Origin: Pseudomonadota bacterium
GTDB lineage: Bacteria > Pseudomonadota > Gammaproteobacteria > Burkholderiales > Gallionellaceae
Assembly: GCA_021787435.1 (NCBI GenBank)
Contig: JAJYLY010000004.1
Span: 148,278-212,277 of the forward strand
DNA: 64,000 nt
Reading direction: 5' to 3'
Both the position numbers and the translations under genes were made by a program. Below are positions 49,709 to 60,555 of this stretch, piece after piece. The first letter of the stretch is position 1. Each line of letters begins with the position of its first letter. Below the pieces are notes generated by a model that saw nothing but the letters and a program-made list of their open reading frames with translations, made no database searches and was not told where the DNA came from.

Positions 49709-49921
49709 ATGAGAATCCTTTTACTGATTTTTCTGCTTTCAGCCTGTTCGAACCTGCATCCTGTAAATATCAAGGACGGGACGAAAGCGCAGCAGCCTGC
49801 AACACAGCAGCCCGCAACACAGCATCCCGCAGTACAGCAGCCGCGCAAGCGGCCTGCGCCAGCGTCCCAGGATCAGGCGGCTCCGGCCAAGGTGCAGGGA
49901 AACAGCATAGAGGCGGATTGA
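49709..49921 (+). CDS. Small lipoprotein with QQPAT repeats
   Basis: A 70-residue predicted lipoprotein. It has a short hydrophobic signal with lipobox LSAC (Cys13), then a hydrophilic tail containing three near-identical five-residue repeats (QQPAT, QQPAT, QHPAV) and a Pro/Ala/Gln-rich end. The repeats are encoded by a 15-base tandem array. ATAAGGTGTGGT precedes the ATG. No known function. It is 18 bases after the hybrid kinase and could be co-transcribed; the next gene faces it. Confidence 0.7.
   Translation: MRILLLIFLLSACSNLHPVNIKDGTKAQQPATQQPATQHPAVQQPRKRPAPASQDQAAPAKVQGNSIEAD
49790..49842 (+). repeat. 15-base in-frame tandem repeat, about 3.5 copies
   Basis: Units at 49790-49804, 49805-49819, 49820-49834 and a partial unit 49835-49842, consensus CAGCAGCCYGCAACA, coding QQPAT. 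Because the unit is a multiple of three, copy-number change would lengthen or shorten the lipoprotein without breaking the frame. Confidence 0.75.
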
Positions 49922-49928
49922 TGCGGCA

Positions 49929-50318
49929 TCACTGCTTCTTGCAGGCGATGTCCCACAGTGCTTCTTCTGCGCTGTCGGGTGTTACTGTTGCCCATTTGTC
50001 CCGCGTATTGCTGCTGTATATCAGTTCTCCCTGCCCCATGTGGCCGGCATAGGCTGTTTTTGCGATGATCCGGGATTTCCTGCTTCGGCAAGAGTATTCG
50101 CGTTCGATCTTCATCGACAGGTAATTCATGTCGCCAAAAGCGCGCGCTTGTTTCAGGTCGAAAAGCGCCCACATTCTTGTGATGTTGTAACGGTCTTTCC
50201 TGATGCCGGCGGCATCGACATAAGCCGTCTCGGTGTCGTTTCCGCCTATGCTTTGCCATTCTGCAGCCGCGTTGCTGCTTAATAATGCCAGAATAAGGAT
50301 GTATGGGAGTTTGTTCAT
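49929..50318 (-). CDS. Surface-adhesin protein E-like exported protein
   Basis: A 129-residue protein with a signal peptide (about 1-19, ending NAAA). The body (WQSIGGNDTETAYVDAAGIRK ... ALFDLKQA ... SMKIEREYSCRSRKSRI) resembles the small beta-rich surface-adhesin E family of proteobacteria. Two cysteines (in EYSCRS and DIACKK) could form a disulfide. The role is unknown; in pathogens a family member binds host matrix, but here an envelope role is all that can be inferred. It converges on the lipoprotein gene (7-base gap) and is divergent from typA. Confidence 0.75.
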   Translation of the reverse strand: MNKLPYILILALLSSNAAAEWQSIGGNDTETAYVDAAGIRKDRYNITRMWALFDLKQARAFGDMNYLSMKIEREYSCRSRKSRIIAKTAYAGHMGQGELIYSSNTRDKWATVTPDSAEEALWDIACKKQ

Positions 50319-50409
50319 GGGCTTTTCAAGATATGCCGTGAAGTGCGAACAGTAACATCAAACCGCTGTCTTAGAAAATCATCCGAAACAGATTGTTGCG
50401 CAGCGGCAT

Positions 50410-50418
50410 GTGGTAGAA
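50410..50418 (+). promoter_or_regulatory. Candidate extended -10 for typA
   Basis: TGGTAGAAT contains an extended -10 (TG-N-TAGAAT) about 34 bases before the typA start. No good -35 hexamer is visible at 17 bases, consistent with an extended -10 promoter. Confidence 0.35.
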
Positions 50419-50451
50419 TGCGCGCCCTTTACATTTAGCAAGGCTGTTTTC

Positions 50452-52263
<1,812 letters not shown>

Positions 52264-52284
52264 TTCCTCTCACTTCTGAAAGCT

Positions 52285-52315
52285 AAACGCCGCTGCTATA
52301 CTGGGCGGCGTTTTT
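52285..52315 (+). terminator. Rho-independent terminator after typA
   Basis: Arms AAACGCCGC (52285-52293) and GCGGCGTTT (52305-52313) with an 11-base loop and a run of T to 52315. It lies 22 bases past the typA stop. The next gene starts within 14 bases of the T-run. Confidence 0.85.
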
Positions 52316-52328
52316 CATGGTGAGAGTT

Positions 52329-53687
52329 ATGTTTGAAATAATTAATCTTGCATTGCTGCTAATGGTTCTGGTCGCTTTGCTCTGGCTTGCATTCAAAGCG
52401 CAGCAGCGCGAACTGCCTGAATTCATGGCGCGCCTGCTCGAAGAAAAACATCGCCTGATGCTAAGCGACCTGCACGATGGACTGAATAGGCAGGGAGATC
52501 GCATCGCACAAGTGATTACCGACAGCGCGGAACGTCTGAGGGAGAGCGTGGCGCAGGAGTTGAAAGCAACCCGAGAGGCGATGCAGAACCTGCAGCTGGC
52601 GCAGCGGGATGGTCTGTCGAATACCCGCGAAGATATTTTGCGCCAGCTTGCCGCACTGTCAGCCGAGCTGCAGGCAAAGCAGGAAGCGTTGCGCGTCGAG
52701 CTGGTCGGCAAGACTCTGCAGACCATGGCAGAACAGGGTAGAGCAGATCAGGAGCTGATTCAGTCCACGCTGAAGCGCAGCAGCGAGATGCTGGCCTTGA
52801 GCATCGAGAATCTCACGAGAAGCGTGGACAACAGGTTGGAGCAGATTTCCGGCAAGGTTGCAGAGAGGTTGGATGAAGGATTCAAGAAGACCAACGAGAC
52901 CTTCACCAATGTGATGACGCGACTTGCGACGATAGACGAGGCGCAGAAGAAGATAGACAGCCTGACCACCAATGTGGTCAGCCTGCAGAACCTACTGGGT
53001 GACAAGCGTTCGCGCGGCGCATTCGGCGAGGTGCAGCTCGAAGGACTGGTGCGCAACATATTGCCGCCGAATGCCTATGCATTTCAAGAGAAGCTTTCCA
53101 ACGGTAACCGCGTGGATTGCCTGCTGATACTGCCCGCGCCAACAGGGCGCGTGCCTGTCGATGCAAAGTTTCCGCTGGAAAACTATCACCGCATGCTGGC
53201 ATCCGATCTTTCCGAATCCGACAGGCTGGCAGCGCGCCGGCAGTTCAAGGTGGATATCAGGAAGCACATCGACGATATTGCAGGAAAGTATCTGATCAGG
53301 AATGAAACTGCGGACGGGGCGGTGATGTTTGTGCCGGCCGAGGCGGTGTTTGCCGAAATACATGCGTATCATGCGGATCTCGTCGAATATGCGATGAACA
53401 AACATGTGTGGATCGTCTCCCCGACCACGTTGATGGCGGTGCTAAACACTGCGCGTGCGGTTATGAAGGACGTGCAGATGCGCGAACAGGTGCATATCAT
53501 CCAGAGCGAGCTTGGCAAGTTGAGCGCCGACTTCAAGCGTTTTGACGAACGCATGAAGCGCTTGGCAGACAATATCCGCAAGGCGCATGAAGAGGCGGGG
53601 CAGGTCGAGATATCCAGCCGCAAGATCAGCGATCACTTTTCCAAGATTGAGGCCGTCGACGTGCTGGAGGTGAAAATGGAACTATGA
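52329..53687 (+). CDS. rmuC: DNA recombination protein RmuC
   Basis: RmuC-family protein of 452 residues (456 if the upstream ATG 52317 is used). It limits inversions at short inverted repeats in E. coli. It has an N-terminal membrane helix (about 4-20), a long coiled coil (about 25-205) and a nuclease-like restriction-endonuclease-fold domain (about 215-370) with LSNGNRVDCLLILP and VDAKFPLENYHR, holding the putative PD-(D/E)xK residues. The typA terminator ends just before the gene, so its transcripts must start within the terminator region or arise from read-through. Confidence 0.92.
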   Translation: MFEIINLALLLMVLVALLWLAFKAQQRELPEFMARLLEEKHRLMLSDLHDGLNRQGDRIAQVITDSAERLRESVAQELKATREAMQNLQLAQRDGLSNTREDILRQLAALSAELQAKQEALRVELVGKTLQTMAEQGRADQELIQSTLKRSSEMLALSIENLTRSVDNRLEQISGKVAERLDEGFKKTNETFTNVMTRLATIDEAQKKIDSLTTNVVSLQNLLGDKRSRGAFGEVQLEGLVRNILPPNAYAFQEKLSNGNRVDCLLILPAPTGRVPVDAKFPLENYHRMLASDLSESDRLAARRQFKVDIRKHIDDIAGKYLIRNETADGAVMFVPAEAVFAEIHAYHADLVEYAMNKHVWIVSPTTLMAVLNTARAVMKDVQMREQVHIIQSELGKLSADFKRFDERMKRLADNIRKAHEEAGQVEISSRKISDHFSKIEAVDVLEVKMEL

Positions 53688-53770
53688 CAGCTATCAAACT
53701 GTCACACTTGTTCGGTATGCTGCAAAGTCCGAACCTGCCCCATGCTGATTGACATCAGGAAAGGATCAAC

Positions 53771-55276
53771 ATGAAAGTGCTCGAACCCTGTACGCTGGTT
53801 ATCTTTGGTGCTGCCGGCAATTTGAGTCGGCGCAAACTTATCCCCTCGCTGTTCCGCCTTGAAATCGCAAGACGCCTTCCGGAGCGCCTGATCATCCTGG
53901 GTTGCGGCATCGAGCTGGTTAAGCCGGATGAGTGGAAGAAAACGGTGGACAGCATGCTGCAACAGTCCTATCCGCAAGGCGTGGATAAGGAAGCAGGGGA
54001 GAGATTTTTAGCCCGCATGCATTATCATGCGATCCCGCCTGGCGACGATGCGGCCTATGCGCGTCTGCAGCAGTTGCTGGATGGCAATGAGAATTTTCCG
54101 CCGAATATGGCCTTTTACATGGCGGTCAGGCCTGCCGAGTTTATCGCCATCATTGAGAATCTGGGGCAGGTCGGACTGCTGAAAGAAGTCAGCGGCTGGC
54201 GCCGCTTGGTGATCGAGAAACCCTTTGGTTACGACCTGCTGAGCGCGCAGACCCTGCAGCGCAATCTGTACAAGCATCTCCACGAGCCACAAATTTACCG
54301 CATTGACCATTATCTGGGCAAAGGCACGGTGCAAAACGTGATGGTGTTCCGTTTCGCCAACTTGCTGCTGGAACCCTTGTGGAATCACCACTATATAGAC
54401 CATGTCCAGATCACGCACTCCGAGACGCTGGGCGTGGAAGGCCGTGCCGATTATTATGAAGGTGCGGGCGCGCTGCGCGACATGATACAGAGCCATCTCC
54501 TGCAACTGCTGACGTTAGTGGCGATGGAGCCGCCGGTGACGATGGATGCGGAACACCTGAGAGACGAAAAGGTGAAGGTGCTGAAAGCGATACGCCCGAT
54601 CACGCAAAATGCCGTGCACGCTCACGCGTTTCGCGGCCAGTATGCAAGCGGCAGCATGGAAGGCAAGGTGGTGCCGGGATATCTTGAGGAGCCTGGCGTG
54701 GCTGCTGACAGCACCACCGAAACATACGCTGCTCTGAAACTTTTCATCGACAACTGGCGCTGGGCGGGTGTGCCTTTTTATCTGCGCACAGGCAAGCGCC
54801 TGCAGGAAAACAGTTCTGCGATCAGCATACGCTTCAAGAAGCCGCCACAGGATCTGATGCGCTTGACGCGCTCCGGCCCCGCGCAGCCCAACTGGATCAT
54901 GCTGGGCATACAGCCTGATGAATGTCTGAAGATGGAGATGCAGGTCAAGGAGCCGGGTCTTGATTTGCATACTCGCAGCATCAGTCTGGATGCGACATAC
55001 AGGAAGAGCAGCGATGAAGATTTCGGCGCCTACGAAAGCCTGCTGCTGGACGTGATGCTGGGCGATCATTCCCTGTTCTTGCGCATAGACGAAGTGGAGG
55101 CCGCTTGGCGTGTCGTCGACCCCATCATCAAGGTCTGGTCCATGGAGCGCGATTTCATCAATACCTATCAGGCCGGAAGCTGGGGGCCGCGCGGCACCTA
55201 CCGTTTGTTCGACCGCGAAGACCAGTTCTGGCGCCATTCGCTGAATCTGGACGGCGCAGACTTACAGGCGTATTGA
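53771..55276 (+). CDS. zwf: Glucose-6-phosphate 1-dehydrogenase
   Basis: Oxidises glucose 6-phosphate to 6-phosphogluconolactone, entering the oxidative pentose phosphate pathway. It has 501 residues, near the E. coli 491. The Rossmann motif GAAGNLSRRKL is at about 14-24. The active-site signature RIDHYLGKG lies around 178-186, and EKPFGYD just before it. AGGAAAGGATC precedes the ATG. It heads zwf-glk-pgl-gnd, with all intergenic gaps under 12 bases. Confidence 0.96.
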   Translation: MKVLEPCTLVIFGAAGNLSRRKLIPSLFRLEIARRLPERLIILGCGIELVKPDEWKKTVDSMLQQSYPQGVDKEAGERFLARMHYHAIPPGDDAAYARLQQLLDGNENFPPNMAFYMAVRPAEFIAIIENLGQVGLLKEVSGWRRLVIEKPFGYDLLSAQTLQRNLYKHLHEPQIYRIDHYLGKGTVQNVMVFRFANLLLEPLWNHHYIDHVQITHSETLGVEGRADYYEGAGALRDMIQSHLLQLLTLVAMEPPVTMDAEHLRDEKVKVLKAIRPITQNAVHAHAFRGQYASGSMEGKVVPGYLEEPGVAADSTTETYAALKLFIDNWRWAGVPFYLRTGKRLQENSSAISIRFKKPPQDLMRLTRSGPAQPNWIMLGIQPDECLKMEMQVKEPGLDLHTRSISLDATYRKSSDEDFGAYESLLLDVMLGDHSLFLRIDEVEAAWRVVDPIIKVWSMERDFINTYQAGSWGPRGTYRLFDREDQFWRHSLNLDGADLQAY

Positions 55277-55278
55277 CT

Positions 55279-56256
55279 GTGCATACTGTTTTTGCGGGTG
55301 ACATAGGCGGCACTAAGACGCGGCTTGCGATGGTCGAGGTCTCAAACTTGCAACTGACGATACTGCGCGAGGCGAGTTATGCCAGCAGGGACTTTGCCTC
55401 GTTTGATTTGCTGCTGGCCGACTTTCTGTCGAACATGGATCCGCCCCGTCGCGCGGCTTTCGGCGTGGCAGGTCCCGTGCAGGGGCAGGTCGTGCAAACG
55501 ACCAATCTGCCCTGGTGCATTGATGCTAACGCATTGCAGGCGAAATTTGGCTTTGAACGCTGCACCCTGATTAACGATCTGGAGGCGACAGCCTGCGGCC
55601 TGTCTGCGTTGGGGGAAGATGATTTGCTGACGCTGCAGGAAGGCGTGTGCGATACATGTGGCAATGCGGCGGTGATTGCGCCGGGCACAGGCCTAGGCGA
55701 GGCGGGCCTGTACTGGGATGGGAAAAAACATCTGCCATTCGCGACAGAAGGTGGACATGCCAGCTTCAGTCCCAGCAGCGAACTGGAGATCTCCCTGCTT
55801 CGCTATTTGAAAGTGCAATATCAGCATGTTAGCTGGGAACGCGTGGTCTCAGGTGTGGGCATCATGAATCTGCATGAATTCCTGCGCGAACATCGCAATA
55901 TACCTGTGCCGCAATGGTTGCACAAAGAAATACAAAGCATAGGTGCAGCGGCGATTAGTAAAGCTGCCATCAAAAGAAGCGATGAGATCTGCGTGCAGAC
56001 GCTGGATTGTTTCGTGCGGCTCCTGGGCGCCGAGGCGGGCAATCTTGCGCTCAAAATCATGAGCAGCTCAGGCCTTTATATAGGCGGTGGCATCGCGCCT
56101 AAAATCCTGCCAGCCCTTGCGAGCGGCACATTTCTTGAGGCTTTTCTCAACAAGGGCCGGATGCGTCACCTGCTCGAAGCGATGCCAGTCAAGGTGATAT
56201 TAAACGACAGGGCTGCGCTTTATGGGCCTGCGCTGCGCGCGGGTGAAATGCGATGA
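55279..56256 (+). CDS. glk: Glucokinase
   Basis: Phosphorylates glucose with ATP to glucose 6-phosphate, the zwf substrate; 325 residues, close to E. coli Glk (321). The N-terminal phosphate motif GDIGGTKTRLA, LINDLEATACG (catalytic Asp region), GPGTGLGEA-type loop (APGTGLGEAG) and EGGHASFSP are present. GTG 55279 is three bases past the zwf stop; TTG 55273 (overlapping that stop) is an alternative. Other in-frame codons upstream lie well inside zwf. The stop overlaps pgl as ATGA. Confidence 0.93.
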   Translation: MHTVFAGDIGGTKTRLAMVEVSNLQLTILREASYASRDFASFDLLLADFLSNMDPPRRAAFGVAGPVQGQVVQTTNLPWCIDANALQAKFGFERCTLINDLEATACGLSALGEDDLLTLQEGVCDTCGNAAVIAPGTGLGEAGLYWDGKKHLPFATEGGHASFSPSSELEISLLRYLKVQYQHVSWERVVSGVGIMNLHEFLREHRNIPVPQWLHKEIQSIGAAAISKAAIKRSDEICVQTLDCFVRLLGAEAGNLALKIMSSSGLYIGGGIAPKILPALASGTFLEAFLNKGRMRHLLEAMPVKVILNDRAALYGPALRAGEMR

Positions 56257-56915
56257 ATGTGCATGTACACGACGATGCCAAGACCTTGGGGATTGCAGTT
56301 GCGACGCAGATAGCTTTGCTTGCGAAACAGGCGATAGCAGCGCGCGGGGTGTTTCGGCTGGCTTTGGCTGGGGGTGAGACTCCGCGCCGTTGCTATGAAG
56401 TGCTTTCCAGGATGAATATCGACTGGACGCATGTGCAGATTTATTTTGGCGACGAGCGCTGCCTACCCACGGGAGACCTGAATCGCAATGACGTCATGGT
56501 GCGCGATGCGCTGTTTCAGCATATTGCGATTCCAGAAGAAAACATTCACCGCATCATGGCTGAACTTGGTGCGGCGCATGCGGCGGCACGCTACATGCTG
56601 GTGCTTGCTGGCATTCAACTTGACTTGGTGTTGCTGGGCATGGGCGAAGACGGACATACGGCAAGCCTGTTTCCGGGCAATCCTGCCAGTGCAAGCAAAG
56701 CTGCAGTTGTTGCTGTATATGACGCGCCAAAGCCGCCGGCCGAACGGGTCTCGCTTGGTTTCATGACGATCAACGCTGCACGTGCAAAACTTTTCATGGT
56801 AGGAGGCGAGGGGAAACGTCCTGCGCTGGAACGAATATTGCGAGGTGAAATACTGCCTGCTGCAATAATCACTGATGCCGAGTGGCATGTCGACCGCGCG
56901 GCTTTACCGGAATGA
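56253..56915 (+). CDS. pgl: 6-phosphogluconolactonase (DevB/SOL type)
   Basis: Hydrolyses 6-phosphogluconolactone to 6-phosphogluconate; 220 residues. Family motifs are LALAGGETPRRCYEVL near the N-terminus, IYFGDERCLP and LLGMGEDGHTASLFPG (catalytic His/Asp region). The start overlaps glk by 4 bases. It lies between glk and the 6-phosphogluconate dehydrogenase gene, in pathway order. Confidence 0.94.
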   Translation: MNVHVHDDAKTLGIAVATQIALLAKQAIAARGVFRLALAGGETPRRCYEVLSRMNIDWTHVQIYFGDERCLPTGDLNRNDVMVRDALFQHIAIPEENIHRIMAELGAAHAAARYMLVLAGIQLDLVLLGMGEDGHTASLFPGNPASASKAAVVAVYDAPKPPAERVSLGFMTINAARAKLFMVGGEGKRPALERILRGEILPAAIITDAEWHVDRAALPE

Positions 56916-56926
56916 TGGGGCAAAAA

Positions 56927-57940
56927 ATGCAAATAGGGATGATAGGTTTAGGGCGAATGGGTGCTAACATGGTTCGTCGCATGCAAAAAGCAGGACACCA
57001 GTGTGTGGTGTTCGACCGAAGTCAGGAGGCCGTACAGGCGCTATCAAAAGAAGGTGCGGCGGGCGCTGCCAACATGCAGGATTTTATGAGCAAGCTAAAG
57101 GTGCCTCGTGCAGTCTGGCTGATGCTGCCTGCCGCCGCAGTGGATGAAAGCATTTCCGAGTTGACGGAAATGCTTGCCGCCGATGATGTGCTGATCGACG
57201 GTGGAAACTCGTATTACAAGGACGATATACTGAGGGCTTGTCAATTAAAAAAGCGCTCGATTCACTACGTCGATGTGGGCGTGAGCGGTGGGGTGTGGGG
57301 GTTGGAGCGCGGATATTGCCTGATGATAGGCGGCGATAACGAGGCGGTATTGCGCCTCAAGCCGATATTCGAGTCGCTTGCGCCGGGTGTGAAAACCGCG
57401 CCGCGTACCGAAGGCAGGAACGGTGCACCCAGCAGCGCCGAAATGGGTTATTTGCACTGCGGGCCTTCGGGTGCCGGGCACTTTGTCAAAATGGTGCATA
57501 ATGGCATCGAATACGGTTTGATGGCGGCCTATGCGGAAGGCTTCAATTTATTGCGCCATGCCAATGCGGGTGCCGTCGAACATCGCGTCGATGCTGAAAC
57601 TACGCCGCTGCGTGAACCGGATATGCTGCGCTTCAATATTGATGTGGCGGAGGTGGCGGAACTGTGGCGGCGCGGCAGCGTGGTGGGTTCATGGCTGCTC
57701 GATCTGACTGCGCATGCGCTTAAAGCGGATGCCGGACTGACTGGCTTCAGCGGCAAGGTGTCCGATTCAGGAGAGGGGCGCTGGACCAGCATTGCAGCGA
57801 TTGAATCCGGCACGCCCGCTCCTGTGCTGACCGCAGCCTTGTTCAACCGCTTTGCATCCCGGGGCGAGACGGATTACGCCGATAAACTCTTGTCCGCAAT
57901 GCGCTTCGAATTTGGCGGACACAGCGAAAAATCAGGCTGA
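56927..57940 (+). CDS. gnd: 6-phosphogluconate dehydrogenase, short (GndA/YqeC) type
   Basis: Oxidative decarboxylation of 6-phosphogluconate to ribulose 5-phosphate. At 337 residues it is the short decarboxylating type, not the 470-residue E. coli Gnd. The nucleotide motif GLGRMGANMVRR is at about 7-18; the substrate motif DVGVSGGVWGLERGY and catalytic Lys in GHFVKMVHNGIEY follow. Short forms often prefer NAD; the residues after the second beta strand (FDRSQ) do not decide this clearly. ATG 56927 with GATGGGG upstream is chosen; ATG 56912 overlapping the pgl stop is possible. Confidence 0.92.
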   Translation: MQIGMIGLGRMGANMVRRMQKAGHQCVVFDRSQEAVQALSKEGAAGAANMQDFMSKLKVPRAVWLMLPAAAVDESISELTEMLAADDVLIDGGNSYYKDDILRACQLKKRSIHYVDVGVSGGVWGLERGYCLMIGGDNEAVLRLKPIFESLAPGVKTAPRTEGRNGAPSSAEMGYLHCGPSGAGHFVKMVHNGIEYGLMAAYAEGFNLLRHANAGAVEHRVDAETTPLREPDMLRFNIDVAEVAELWRRGSVVGSWLLDLTAHALKADAGLTGFSGKVSDSGEGRWTSIAAIESGTPAPVLTAALFNRFASRGETDYADKLLSAMRFEFGGHSEKSG

Positions 57941-57999
57941 TCCAGCAAGGCCGGCATGCGGGCAGAAAACCGCCGCTCAACAATAATTTTTAACTATGG

Positions 58000-60477
58000 A
58001 TGTTCATCATGAGTTCCTCAAACAATAACGAACCATTCGACCGGTCCAATCCTGACGTGTTTCGGCGGGTGATGACCAATCACCTGATTTTTACCGAAGG
58101 AAAATCGCTCAAGACAGCGACCCACCGGGATTGGTTCGAAGCTTCGGCGCATGCGGTGCGCGACCAGCTCATCGAAAAGCAGTTGAAGAGAACGGAAGCC
58201 TGCATGGAGCAGGATCCCAAGCGGCTTTATTATCTTTCGCTGGAATTTCTGATAGGCCGCAGCCTGTCCAATGCAGCGCTCAACTTGGGCATGGAGCAGC
58301 CATTGCGCAAAAGTTTGCAGGCGCTGGGGCAGAACATGGAGGTTGTTGAAGAAGCGGAAATAGACGCGGCGTTGGGCAACGGGGGGCTAGGCAGGCTGGC
58401 GGCCTGTTTTCTGGATTCGATGGCCACGCTCGATTTGCCCGGGCAGGGCTATGGTATACGCTATGAATATGGCATGTTCAACCAGCGCATCAAGAAGGGC
58501 GAGCAAGTCGAGCGTCCCGACAACTGGCTGCGTTTCGGAAATCCATGGGAATTCCAACGACCTGAGCACATGTATGCGGTCAGGTTTTTCGGAAACGTCA
58601 TACATTTTCCTGACGAGAATGGGAATGTCGAGCATCACTGGGTGGATGGCGAGACGGTGATGGCGATGGCTTACGATGTGCCCATCCCAGGTTATAAGAC
58701 CGAGACGGTGAACAACCTGCGCTTGTGGGCTGCCAAGGCGGCGCGCGAATTCAATCTCGATTCTTTCAATGCTGGCGATTATCTGAGCGCGGTGTATGAC
58801 AAGAATATATCTGAGAGTCTTTCGAAGGTGCTTTACCCGAATGACAGCTCTGCGGTGGGAAAGGAATTGCGCCTGAGGCAGGAATACTTCTTCGTGTCCG
58901 CATCGATACAGGATATCTTGTCCCACTTTTTGACCGATCACAGCGACTGGAATCAACTGCCGGAGAAGGTCGCTATACAGCTCAATGACACGCACCCGGC
59001 GATCGCAGTAGCCGAGATGATGTATCAGTTGATGGATGTGCATCATCTGAAGTGGGACTTTGCCTGGTCTTTGGTGACAAAAATTTTTGCCTACACCAAC
59101 CACACGCTGATGCCGGAGGCACTGGAAACATGGGGAGTGGAGAAGTTTGAACGCGTGCTGCCCAGGCATCTGGAAATCATCTACGAGATCAACCGGCATT
59201 TTCTGGAACAGGTCAACCATCATTTTCCGGGCGATACCGATCTTTTGCGCAGGGTTTCCATCATAGACGAAGACCACGGCAGGCGCGTGCGCATGGCGCA
59301 TTTGGCAGTCATAGGCAGCCACAAGGTGAATGGCGTTGCTGCCATCCATAGCGATCTGCTGAAGACCACGTTGTTTGCCGATTTCAACCGCATCTTTCCT
59401 GATAAATTCATCAATGTCACCAACGGCATTACGCCGCGCCGCTGGCTAAACCAGTGCAATCAGGGTTTGGCAGAACTCATCGCATCGCGCATAGGAGATG
59501 GGTTCGTGCGCGAGTTGGGGCAGCTCACGAACCTGCAGGCACATGCAGGGGATGCCGAATTCCGCAGTCAGTTCCGCGAGGTGAAACTTGCCAACAAACA
59601 ACGCTTGGCTAGGTACATCGAGAAGGTGGTGGGCATCGAGGTCGATATGAACTCGATGTTCGACGTGCAGATAAAGCGCATACACGAATACAAGCGGCAG
59701 CTTTTGAACGTGCTGCATGTGATCACCCTGTATAACCGCATACGCGCAGGAAATGCGCACTCCATCACCCCGAGAACGGTCATCTTCGCAGGCAAGGCGG
59801 CGCCAGGCTACAGGATGGCCAAGCTGATCATACGCTTGATCAACGATGTGGCCAGCATTGTCAATGAAGACCCGGCCGTTCACGGTTTGTTGAAGGTTGT
59901 ATTCCTGCCCAATTACGATGTTTCATCGGGGGAAAAACTGTTCCCTGCCAGCGATCTGTCGGAACAGATATCGACGGCAGGCACTGAAGCCTCCGGTACG
60001 GGCAACATGAAGATGGCGTTGAACGGCGCGTTGACGATAGGCACGCTGGACGGTGCGAATGTTGAAATCCGCGAAGAGGTTGGCGAAGAAAATATCTTCA
60101 TCTTCGGCTTGACGACCCCGCAGGTAGCCCAGCTGCGCAGCCAGGGCTACAGAGCTTGGGATTATTACCACGGCAACGAGGAGTTAAAGCTGGTGCTGGA
60201 CATGATAAATCATGGTTTCTTTTCGGTGGGTGAGCCGGACCGTTACCGCCAGATTTTCGATAATCTGACACATCACAATGACCATTATCTGTTGCTGGCA
60301 GACTATGCCAGTTATGTCGCCACACAGGATATGGTCGGTTTGCTCTATCGGGACAAGGAAGAGTGGAGCCGCCGCGCGATCCTGAACGTGGCGAACATGG
60401 GTAAGTTTTCCAGCGATCGCACGATCATGGAATATGCCGAAAACGTGTGGGGCGTCAAACGAGTGAAAATCGACTAA
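58000..60477 (+). CDS. glgP: Glycogen/starch phosphorylase
   Basis: Releases glucose 1-phosphate from glycogen; 825 residues, the normal length. The PLP-site signature EASGTGNMKMALNGALTIGT (Lys within NMKMALNG) is intact near residue 665, and the N-terminal NGGLGRLAACFLDSMATL motif is present. Either ATG 58000 or ATG 58009 (MSSSNNNE) may start translation; neither has a strong ribosome site. It sits between the oxidative pentose phosphate genes and glycogen synthase, so stored glucan can feed that pathway once the product is converted to glucose 6-phosphate (phosphoglucomutase not in window). Confidence 0.94.
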   Translation: MFIMSSSNNNEPFDRSNPDVFRRVMTNHLIFTEGKSLKTATHRDWFEASAHAVRDQLIEKQLKRTEACMEQDPKRLYYLSLEFLIGRSLSNAALNLGMEQPLRKSLQALGQNMEVVEEAEIDAALGNGGLGRLAACFLDSMATLDLPGQGYGIRYEYGMFNQRIKKGEQVERPDNWLRFGNPWEFQRPEHMYAVRFFGNVIHFPDENGNVEHHWVDGETVMAMAYDVPIPGYKTETVNNLRLWAAKAAREFNLDSFNAGDYLSAVYDKNISESLSKVLYPNDSSAVGKELRLRQEYFFVSASIQDILSHFLTDHSDWNQLPEKVAIQLNDTHPAIAVAEMMYQLMDVHHLKWDFAWSLVTKIFAYTNHTLMPEALETWGVEKFERVLPRHLEIIYEINRHFLEQVNHHFPGDTDLLRRVSIIDEDHGRRVRMAHLAVIGSHKVNGVAAIHSDLLKTTLFADFNRIFPDKFINVTNGITPRRWLNQCNQGLAELIASRIGDGFVRELGQLTNLQAHAGDAEFRSQFREVKLANKQRLARYIEKVVGIEVDMNSMFDVQIKRIHEYKRQLLNVLHVITLYNRIRAGNAHSITPRTVIFAGKAAPGYRMAKLIIRLINDVASIVNEDPAVHGLLKVVFLPNYDVSSGEKLFPASDLSEQISTAGTEASGTGNMKMALNGALTIGTLDGANVEIREEVGEENIFIFGLTTPQVAQLRSQGYRAWDYYHGNEELKLVLDMINHGFFSVGEPDRYRQIFDNLTHHNDHYLLLADYASYVATQDMVGLLYRDKEEWSRRAILNVANMGKFSSDRTIMEYAENVWGVKRVKID

Positions 60478-60555
60478 ATTCGTAGTGGATGAATTCACCC
60501 TTTGAGCTGGGTTGATGCGATAATTGCATGTTTTCAAATGACCCAAGTTGGATCA

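Noticed and set aside
53685..53704. TGACAG / CTGTCA hairpin after rmuC as a terminator
   Set aside because: Six-base stem with no T-run; too weak to call.
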